Assembly: GCA_944324625.1 (NCBI GenBank) | Contig: CALUWZ010000045.1 | Coordinates: 1 to 11,406 of the forward strand | Source of the DNA: an uncultured Mailhella sp. | GTDB taxonomy: Bacteria > Desulfobacterota > Desulfovibrionia > Desulfovibrionales > Desulfovibrionaceae | Length of the DNA stretch: 11,406 bases | Direction: 5' to 3' | Notes under the pieces: generated by a model | The model's database searches: none | What the model saw: only the letters and a program-made list of their open reading frames with translations | Told to the model about the DNA's origin: nothing | Part shown: positions 1-5,456 of the stretch, piece after piece | Numbering within the stretch: position 1 is the first letter of the stretch | Layout: each line of letters starts with the position of its first letter | Program-made: the position numbers and the translations under genes

Positions 1-311
1 AGGTATCATGGGAAAAGGTGGAAAATGTGCTGAGCGCCCCCAGAAATGCATACATTGTATTTTGCAACATATTAATATCATAAATAAAATTTATGCATAC
101 CGCAAAGCTTGTTCCCATTGTAACACAGGCAAGACTGTTGCAGAGCAGTGTGCCGTAAGGAAAATTAAATCTTTTAAAGCAGTTGGTTATAAAATATCTT
201 AAACTTGCGCCCAAAAACGAAAAAAGGCAGATGTAAAAAATCTTTTGCATGGCCAAGAATTTTTTTTGTGAAAAAAAGGATTATTTAAAAATAAGTAACC
301 TGTTGAATATA

Positions 312-335
312 CAGAAAAAACAACTGTTTTTTCTG
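312..335. repeat. Perfect inverted repeat (10-bp arms, 4-base loop)
   Basis: CAGAAAAAAC at 312-321 is exactly complementary to GTTTTTTCTG at 326-335, around the loop AACT. No T tract follows on the + strand and the stem is AT-rich, so it is a poor intrinsic terminator. It lies about 65 bases upstream of the best candidate -35 box, a position that would suit an operator or activator site. No regulator is identified, and AT-rich DNA produces such repeats by chance more often than balanced DNA does. Confidence 0.5.
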
Positions 336-400
336 AAAATTGCGTCTTGACGAAGAATAAATTATTATTTACTCTAACACAAGTTTTTGGACGGTTTTTA

Positions 401-429
401 TTGTAAAAAATTAAAAAATACAGTAAAAT
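401..429 (+). promoter_or_regulatory. Candidate sigma-70 promoter for the permease cluster
   Basis: TTGTAA (401-406, four of six matches to TTGACA) and TAAAAT (424-429, five of six matches to TATAAT) are separated by exactly 17 bases. Transcription would start near 436, leaving a leader of about 120 bases before the permease start at 555. Weaker alternatives exist, such as TTGCGT/TATTAT at 340-345 and 363-368, so this is the best candidate rather than a firm call. Confidence 0.35.
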
Positions 430-497
430 CGGCTAATTATGTGTTTTTGTTTGAGACAGGCTAAAGGTTATGCCGTGCCTGCAAAATAAAATCATAA

Positions 498-519
498 CAA
501 ACAGCGCTCAGGCTGTTTG
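498..519 (+). promoter_or_regulatory. Leader hairpin upstream of the permease gene
   Basis: CAAACAGC (498-505) pairs perfectly with GCTGTTTG (512-519) around the six-base loop GCTCAG, forming an 8-bp stem. It ends 25 bases before the GGAGG ribosome binding site at 545-549 and is not followed by a T run, so it is not a terminator. It could affect translation or mRNA stability, or be a protein-binding site. I do not recognise a known riboswitch consensus around it. Confidence 0.45.
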
Positions 520-544
520 GAATGTGTTGATCAGGTTTAGAGTT

Positions 545-549
545 GGAGG
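545..549 (+). promoter_or_regulatory. Ribosome binding site that fixes the permease start
   Basis: GGAGG lies five bases before ATG at 555. A longer reading with TTG at 543 would place this Shine-Dalgarno sequence inside the coding region and add four residues (MEDL), so the ATG at 555 is the better start. Confidence 0.8.
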
Positions 550-554
550 ATTTG

Positions 555-2066
555 ATGAAAGATTCTGAAAACCAATGTCAGGGCGAGGTAAGAACTCAGC
601 TTGAGAAAAACCTCAGTCCGCTTGAGGTTACGGCACTTGCTCTCGGTGCCATCATCGGCTGGGGCTGTTTCGTTCTTCCCGGCATTCGTTTCCTGCCCGA
701 CGCAGGACCTTTTGGAGCTGTGCTCGGTTTTATGATCGGTGCTGTTTTCCAGTGCATTGTTGCACTCAACTACAGTGTGCTTATTCGCCCTTATCCCGTT
801 GCAGGCGGTTCTTTTGCGTATGCCTATGCAGGATTCGGCTCCAAAGGTGCCTTTATCTGCGGCTGGGCCTTGGTTTTGAGCTATGTTTGTGTTATTGCCG
901 CCAATGCTACGGCAATTATTTTGCTGACCCGTTATCTCATGCCCGGCGTGCTTGACGTTGGTCATCTGTATTCTCTTGCAGACTGGGAAATCAATGCGGG
1001 CGAAGTAGGTTTTGTATCCGCAATTCTGCTTCTTTTGGGATACATGAACTATAAAGGCGTAAGCGCAGCTTCCGCCGTGCAGGTATTTCTGGCCATTGCT
1101 TTGACGCTCGGCATTTTGGTGCTTTTCTTTGGTACCGCTACTGCTGAAACCGCAAGCTTTGACAACTTAAAACCGTTCTTTAACGAAAACCGCGGCATAA
1201 TCGCCAGCATCATGATGGTTCTTGCCCTGACTCCTTGGCTTTTCGTCGGTTTTGACACCATTCCCCAAACCGCGGAAGAATTTACCTTTTCTCCGCACAG
1301 AGCCCGCGATTTGATGATTATTTCCATCGTTGTCGGCGCTGTTTTATATTCTCTTATGGTGCTTGCCGTTGCAGGCTATCTTCCGTATCAGGAACTTTTG
1401 GCGAAAAAACTTGCGTGGGATGCAGGCTGGATTGCCGACCAAGTATTCGGCCGCTGGGGCGGCATTGCTCTGTGCATTCCTGTTCTTGCCGCCATTTTGT
1501 CAGGCATGAACGGTTTCTTCATGGCCAGCACCCGTCTTCTTTTCAGTATGGGACGAAGCAAATTTTTGCCCGACTGGTTTGCAGATCTGCATCCCTGCTA
1601 CGGCACTCCGTGGAAAAGCACCGCATTCATTCTTGCGTTTACGCTCATCTGTCCGTGGTTCGGCCGTGAAGCCCTGCTGTGGATTGTTGACATGTCTTCC
1701 ATCGGTACTGCTCTGACCTATCTTTTCACTTGCATGTGTGCTTTCAAATATTTGGATCAGCATCCTGAAGTTGCCCGTGCGGGCCTTGGCAAAATCCTTG
1801 CCATAGTCGGCTGCATGACTTCCGTCATCTGCTTTATCCTGCTTATTTATCCGAGTTCACCTGCAAGCATCGGCGTGCCTTCATGGGTATGCTTGTTCTC
1901 TTGGGTTTTCCTTGGCGGTTTGTTCTATATGACCAAGCATGCGGAGCTTACTGCAACGCCGCATTCCCGCCTGCGTTATTTGCTTTTCGGCAAGTCTGAC
2001 TATCATGTGCTTTTTGCCATTGACGAAGACGAAGAAAAAGCAAAAGAAGAAGCTTTTGTTCGATAA
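555..2066 (+). CDS. APC-superfamily amino acid permease
   Basis: Predicted inner-membrane secondary transporter of 503 residues with about 12 hydrophobic segments, importing or exchanging amino acids or related amines. Helix 1 carries the APC signature GAIIGWGCFVLPG (about residues 31-43), the backbone-binding unwound segment of this fold. Other family marks are GFDTIPQTAEEF (about 232-243), typical of helix 6 in CAT-type APC transporters, and the RLLFSMGRSKFLPDWF block with HPCYGTPWKS (about 327-356). The C-terminal tail is cytosolic and rich in Asp, Glu and Lys. Start chosen at ATG 555 because GGAGG precedes it by five bases. It is followed after 26 bases by a secreted substrate-binding protein and then by a membrane-anchored binding protein, which is unusual for an APC carrier. 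The family is certain; the substrate cannot be told from sequence. Confidence 0.93.
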   Translation: MKDSENQCQGEVRTQLEKNLSPLEVTALALGAIIGWGCFVLPGIRFLPDAGPFGAVLGFMIGAVFQCIVALNYSVLIRPYPVAGGSFAYAYAGFGSKGAFICGWALVLSYVCVIAANATAIILLTRYLMPGVLDVGHLYSLADWEINAGEVGFVSAILLLLGYMNYKGVSAASAVQVFLAIALTLGILVLFFGTATAETASFDNLKPFFNENRGIIASIMMVLALTPWLFVGFDTIPQTAEEFTFSPHRARDLMIISIVVGAVLYSLMVLAVAGYLPYQELLAKKLAWDAGWIADQVFGRWGGIALCIPVLAAILSGMNGFFMASTRLLFSMGRSKFLPDWFADLHPCYGTPWKSTAFILAFTLICPWFGREALLWIVDMSSIGTALTYLFTCMCAFKYLDQHPEVARAGLGKILAIVGCMTSVICFILLIYPSSPASIGVPSWVCLFSWVFLGGLFYMTKHAELTATPHSRLRYLLFGKSDYHVLFAIDEDEEKAKEEAFVR

Positions 2067-2092
2067 TTTTTTGTAAGCAAAAGGGGATTATT

Positions 2093-3166
2093 ATGAAAAT
2101 TAAATCTTGGTTGAAAGCATTGGCTGCCGCTGTTTTGCTGGCAGGTTTGGCAAGTCCTGTTATGGCTAAGCCGGTTGACGTGAAAACCGCTTGGATTCCC
2201 GGTCAGGAAGGGTTCCCTGTTTGGTTTGCAAAAAAACAAGGTTGGGATAAAGAAAAAGGCATTAATCTTGTTATGACTACCTATGGTTCCGGCCATGAAG
2301 CCCTGCAGGATTTTGCCGTAAACAACTGGGTTCTCGGCGGACTTGGCGCCATTCCTACCGTAACCGGCGCTAAAGACGGCAATATGATCGTTGTGGGCAT
2401 CGGCAATGACGAATCCAAAGCAAATGCCGTTATGGTTCGTCCCGGCAGCCCCATTCTTGCAAAGAAAGGCGTGGCAAGCTCCTATCCTGAAGTATACGGT
2501 TCTGCCGTTGACATCCGCAAAAAAAGCTTTATCGTAACTGCTCTTTCTTCTTCCCACTATACGCTGTACAAATATCTTGAAGTGCTTGGCGTAAGCGAAA
2601 AAGAAGTCAGCGTGAAAAATCTCGACCAAGCTCTCGGCCTTCTCAGTTTTGAACATGCAAAAGCCGACGCAGCCGTATTCTGGGCACCTTTTACCTTTAT
2701 GGCCAGCGGCAAAGGCTTTGTGACTGCCGCAACCGCATACGACATTGATGCCCGTCTTCCCATTTATATTGTCGCAAACAAGGCTTTTGCTCAGCAATAT
2801 CCTGAAATCACCAAAGATTTCCTTGCTCTTTACCTCAAAGGCGTAAATTGGCTTTTGAATGCTCCGCGTGCCGAAGCCGTTAATGCCATGCAGGAATATT
2901 ATAAAGACGTTTTCGGTCTTGATTACTCCGAAACCATGCTTGACCTGCATTTCAACGTCTTCCAAATTTTTGACCTTGCCGCCCAGAAAGAATTGTTTGC
3001 TCCCGTAAACAACGGCGAAAGCAAAGTTCAGATGTGGCAGGACAATATCATCAAGTTTATGCTTGATCACAAGGCAATCCACAAGAGTCTCGAAAAGAAT
3101 GTTCTTGGAAGCAAGTATATCGTTCCAACCTATCTCAATATGGTTGAAGAAAAAGATTTGAAGTAG
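2093..3166 (+). CDS. NMT1/SsuA-like periplasmic substrate-binding protein
   Basis: Predicted periplasmic binding protein of 357 residues. A Sec signal peptide is clear: MKIKSW, a hydrophobic core at residues 9-20, and a likely cleavage after VMA (Ala25). The mature part follows the NMT1/SsuA/TauA pattern of nitrate, sulfonate, taurine and pyrimidine binders: AWIPGQEGFPVWFAKKQGW with GINL at the N-terminus, a VVGIGNDESKANAVMVRPGSPI strand region, an SSSHYTLYKYLEVLGV helix like the SSAHY segment of SsuA-type proteins, and KADAAVFWAPF near the hinge. Such proteins normally deliver ligand to an ABC permease and ATPase, but none is encoded here; the neighbours are an APC permease upstream and a PBPb-TM protein 16 bases downstream. 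AAGGGGAT lies about five bases before the ATG. Possible roles are an orphan ABC subunit, a partner of the APC permease, or a ligand sensor. The ligand is unknown. Confidence 0.88.
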   Translation: MKIKSWLKALAAAVLLAGLASPVMAKPVDVKTAWIPGQEGFPVWFAKKQGWDKEKGINLVMTTYGSGHEALQDFAVNNWVLGGLGAIPTVTGAKDGNMIVVGIGNDESKANAVMVRPGSPILAKKGVASSYPEVYGSAVDIRKKSFIVTALSSSHYTLYKYLEVLGVSEKEVSVKNLDQALGLLSFEHAKADAAVFWAPFTFMASGKGFVTAATAYDIDARLPIYIVANKAFAQQYPEITKDFLALYLKGVNWLLNAPRAEAVNAMQEYYKDVFGLDYSETMLDLHFNVFQIFDLAAQKELFAPVNNGESKVQMWQDNIIKFMLDHKAIHKSLEKNVLGSKYIVPTYLNMVEEKDLK

Positions 3167-3182
3167 GACATTCGGAGAAATT

Positions 3183-4193
3183 ATGCGTGTTTTAGGATTA
3201 GTTATTCTTGGTGTGCTCGTACTTTGCGCTGAGGCTTTTCTTGGCGTGCAGAGCTTTTTTCCTCAGGCTCTGCAGAAAGAAAAAGCCGATATTGTGCAGA
3301 CTATGATTGAAAATAAGAAAACCATCGTGGATCAGCTTTCCGAACAGGATCTTGCATGGCTTGCAAACAACAAAACCGTGCAGGTCGGCGTTGACCCCAA
3401 TTTCTATCCGCTGGAAACATTCAATGAACGCGGACAGTATTCAGGTCTCGGCAGTGATTATCTTCGCCTGCTTACGCATTTGACAGGTCTTAATTTCCAA
3501 GTGCAGCGCCAGCAGGACTGGGCAACCGTTGAAGAACTGGCTCAGCTCAAGCGTATCGATGTTTTCATGGCTCTTGCAAAAAGCGAACGCCGTGAACAAT
3601 ATCTTACGTTTGCAGAACCCTATATCAACATGCCGGGCATGATTATGGTTCCTCGTACCAATACCGTAAAAAATCTTACTCTTGACGATCTTAAGGGCAA
3701 AAAGCTTGCGGTTGTAAAGAATTATTACTGGGATGACTTTGTTTCAAGCAAATATCCGGAAATTATTCTTGTACCTGCCCGTGATACCATTGAGGCCATG
3801 CAGCTTGTAACCGGCGGTCAGGCTGACGCGGTTATCGACTATGAATTCAACCTCAACGAAAAAATTCAGGTAGCAGGCATTTATCAGCTTCACACTGTCG
3901 GTCAGGTTCCTTCCGAGTTTGGTCACGGCGTGGCTGTGCGCACTGATTTGCCCGAGCTTTTCAATATCCTGAATACTGCTTTGGAAGAAATTACTCCTGA
4001 AGAAAAGAAAATGCTCGCAGACAGCTGGCTCAATAAAAGCAAGCCTGTCAATGACGGCAAACGTCTGCAGTGGTATTTCTTCTTCTTTACCCAAGCAACG
4101 CTTTTGGTTCTTCTTGTTATCAGCCTTGCTAAAAGCATGGCAAGAAAAGCCGCTATCAATAAAGCAAATGAAATTCGTGCCAAAGCTGCATAA
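3183..4193 (+). CDS. Membrane-anchored PBPb (Venus-flytrap) protein without an output domain
   Basis: This 336-residue protein has an N-terminal hydrophobic anchor (about residues 1-22), a bacterial extracellular solute-binding family 3 domain (about 64-284), a second membrane helix (about 298-316) and a 20-residue basic tail. LSEQDLAWLANNKTVQVGVD, the FYPLETFNERGQYSGLGSDYL segment, RIDVFMALAKSERREQYLTF and AEPY closely resemble the periplasmic sensor domains of BvgS/EvgS-type kinases and PBPb-containing diguanylate cyclases. In those proteins a HAMP, PAS, kinase or GGDEF part follows the helix. Here the stop comes just after the helix, and a terminator begins 17 bases later, so no remnant of an output domain remains. 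GGAG precedes the ATG by five bases. It is probably co-transcribed with the permease and binding protein, acting either as a tethered ligand receptor or as a signalling partner of a protein encoded elsewhere. Confidence 0.85.
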   Translation: MRVLGLVILGVLVLCAEAFLGVQSFFPQALQKEKADIVQTMIENKKTIVDQLSEQDLAWLANNKTVQVGVDPNFYPLETFNERGQYSGLGSDYLRLLTHLTGLNFQVQRQQDWATVEELAQLKRIDVFMALAKSERREQYLTFAEPYINMPGMIMVPRTNTVKNLTLDDLKGKKLAVVKNYYWDDFVSSKYPEIILVPARDTIEAMQLVTGGQADAVIDYEFNLNEKIQVAGIYQLHTVGQVPSEFGHGVAVRTDLPELFNILNTALEEITPEEKKMLADSWLNKSKPVNDGKRLQWYFFFFTQATLLVLLVISLAKSMARKAAINKANEIRAKAA

Positions 4194-4210
4194 GCAATTT
4201 GCATAAATAA

Positions 4211-4240
4211 AAAGTCCTGCAGAAATGCAGGACTTTTTTT
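4211..4240 (+). terminator. Intrinsic terminator of the permease cluster
   Basis: AGTCCTGCA (4213-4221) and TGCAGGACT (4226-4234) form a perfect 9-bp stem around a GAAA tetraloop, extended by A-T pairs, and are followed by a run of seven T (4234-4240). The stem starts about 17 bases after the stop of the PBPb gene. This marks the end of the three-gene transcript and insulates metF. Confidence 0.93.
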
Positions 4241-4249
4241 ATATTTAAA

Positions 4250-4278
4250 TTGACAATATCAAGATATCCTTATATAGT
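4250..4278 (+). promoter_or_regulatory. Strong sigma-70 promoter of metF with an inverted repeat in the spacer
   Basis: TTGACA (4250-4255) is a perfect -35 box and TATAGT (4273-4278) matches five of six -10 positions, with the ideal 17-base spacer. Transcription should start near 4285, giving a leader of about 20 bases before the GAGGAGG ribosome binding site (4292-4298) and ATG 4305. Within the spacer, ATATC-AA-GATAT (4256-4267) is an inverted repeat placed where a repressor would block polymerase. No known methionine-regulator consensus is recognised. Confidence 0.8.
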
Positions 4279-4304
4279 GATTTTATCAGACGAGGAGGAC
4301 TTAC

Positions 4305-5186
4305 ATGCACATCGGAGAGCTGATTAAGAAACAGGACAAGCCTTTTTTTTCCGTTGAGTTTTTTCCGCCCAAGGAAAAAGAAAAATGGAATGATTTTTTT
4401 CAGGTAGTGGAAAAGCTGAAAGCGATTAATCCTCTTTTTGCTTCCGTGACCTGCGGTGCCGGCGGCACAGGTCAGGACAATACAGTAGAGATAGCCAGTG
4501 CCGTAAAAAATACCTACGGCATAGAATGCATGGCGCACTGCACCTGTGTCCGTTCCGATAAAGACAAAATGGATGCGTATTTGGGAGAGCTGCGCAAGGC
4601 AAATATTGAAAATATTCTTGCCCTTCGCGGTGACAAGCCCCGCAATGCCGAGGGCATTGTTGACGAAAGCCTCATGAGCCATGATTTTAAATATGCTTCC
4701 GATTTGGTGGAATATGTCCGCGCCAATCATAAGGATTTTGACGTGGCAGTGGCGGCCTATCCTGCCCCTCATCCCGAGTCCAGAACATTTGCCGATGACA
4801 GAAAGCATTTGACCGAAAAAATCCGCAAAGGCGCAAATTTTGCGATTACTCAGCTTTTTTTTGACAGCCGCGAATATCTTGATCTGCAGGACAGGCTGAA
4901 AAAAGACGGCATTGCTGACTGTCCCGTAATTCCGGGTATCCTGCCTATCCAAAGCCTTGCTTCCATAAAGCATACGCTCTCACTTTGCGGCGCAAATATT
5001 CCGGGCAAATTCTTTTTGGCTTTGGAAAAAGCTTATGAAGAAGGGGGCAATGAAAAAGTCAAGGAATTGGGATTAAAATATGCCGCCGATCAAATCCGTA
5101 TTCTGCTGGACAGCGGTGCAAAGGGCATTCATCTGTATACGCTGAACAAAGCAGAACTCTGCCTTCAGCTTGTGGACATGATATAA
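4305..5186 (+). CDS. metF: Methylenetetrahydrofolate reductase
   Basis: Cytosolic FAD-dependent enzyme reducing 5,10-methylene-THF to 5-methyl-THF, the methyl donor for methionine synthesis. In some anaerobes the same enzyme also takes part in the methyl branch of C1 metabolism. The 293-residue length is close to the usual bacterial size. Family motifs in order: FFSVEFFPPK with the catalytic Glu18, VTCGAGG (48-54, in the position of VTYGA), NILALRGDKP with Asp110 near the flavin, VAAYPAPHPES (149-159), FAITQLFFD with Gln183, and PGILPI. GAGGAGG lies six bases before the ATG. It has its own promoter and terminator and so is probably monocistronic. No companion such as MetV or a corrinoid protein is adjacent, which favours a role in methionine synthesis, although this is inference. 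A run of eight T at 4343-4350 lies within the coding region. Confidence 0.96.
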   Translation: MHIGELIKKQDKPFFSVEFFPPKEKEKWNDFFQVVEKLKAINPLFASVTCGAGGTGQDNTVEIASAVKNTYGIECMAHCTCVRSDKDKMDAYLGELRKANIENILALRGDKPRNAEGIVDESLMSHDFKYASDLVEYVRANHKDFDVAVAAYPAPHPESRTFADDRKHLTEKIRKGANFAITQLFFDSREYLDLQDRLKKDGIADCPVIPGILPIQSLASIKHTLSLCGANIPGKFFLALEKAYEEGGNEKVKELGLKYAADQIRILLDSGAKGIHLYTLNKAELCLQLVDMI

Positions 5187-5210
5187 GCTGCCCGCATTAA
5201 ATTGATAAAT

Positions 5211-5241
5211 AAAAAAGGATTGGCATGCCAATCCTTTTTTT
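5211..5241. terminator. Perfectly palindromic bidirectional terminator
   Basis: AAAAAAGGATTGG (5211-5223) and CCAATCCTTTTTT (5228-5240) flank the tetranucleotide CATG. The stem is followed by T on both strands, seven on the + strand counting 5241. It ends metF about 25 bases after its stop. Because it works equally well in reverse, it is also the best candidate end for the convergent ribonuclease transcript, which would then carry a 3' untranslated region of about 215 bases. Confidence 0.9.
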
Positions 5242-5456
5242 GCAGCGTAATACTGTAATCCGAACAGAAAAGCAGATCTGCGGTTTTTGTGCTTCAGCTT
5301 TTCTGAAAACACCTGCAAGCGTGCATAAATTTTCCGTCAAGGCATTTGCAGTGTTTCAGGTATGCCGCCTAAAAGATGATTTATTTCGTTCAGGCTCGGC
5401 CAAGCGGTTTGATTTTCAGCCTTTAATTGCTCGGAGGCTATTGCTGAAACAACCGA
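5242..5456. other. Convergent intergenic region with a long-armed stem-loop
   Basis: No convincing gene lies in these 215 bases. An 84-codon frame at 5225-5479 starts inside the terminator and lacks a ribosome binding site. The main structure is CAGAAAAGC (5265-5273) paired with GCTTTTCTG (5297-5305), enclosing a 23-base loop that contains part of the palindrome GCAGATCTGC (5272-5281). Either strand could fold here. The region probably forms the 3' untranslated end of the ribonuclease mRNA, and a processed 3'-end RNA cannot be excluded. Confidence 0.45.

Larger units (their letters stand above)
1..554. other. AT-rich non-coding region upstream of the permease cluster
   Basis: I recognise no gene in these roughly 550 bases. 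The only sizeable reading frame (8-202, + strand) is short, has no Shine-Dalgarno sequence, and its Cys/His/Lys-rich translation looks like no family I know. The stretch is clearly more AT-rich than the flanking genes, with many A and T runs. It holds a perfect inverted repeat (312-335), a candidate sigma-70 promoter (401-429) and a second hairpin (498-519), described separately. The octamer ATGCATAC occurs twice (46-53 and 93-100). It is probably the control region of the downstream cluster, and its left end may belong to a gene outside the window. Confidence 0.6.

Noticed and set aside
8..202. 64-codon + strand open frame, Cys/His-rich
   Set aside because: No ribosome binding site, no recognisable family, very AT-rich context; most likely a chance frame in non-coding DNA.
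2003..3082. Long minus-strand open frame (359 codons) across the substrate-binding protein gene
   Set aside because: It is antisense to a gene with a clear signal peptide, family motifs and Shine-Dalgarno sequence; its translation shows no family motifs, and codon bias explains the open frame.
4343..4350. Run of eight T inside metF as a possible slippery or phase-variable tract
   Set aside because: The frame is intact through the full-length enzyme; T-rich Phe/Pro codons of the FFSVEFFPPK motif explain it.
5391..5425. tRNA D-arm-like sequence (GGCTCGGCCAAGCGGTTTGA)
   Set aside because: No matching acceptor stem, anticodon arm or TTCGA-type T-arm could be found at the right distances on either strand.
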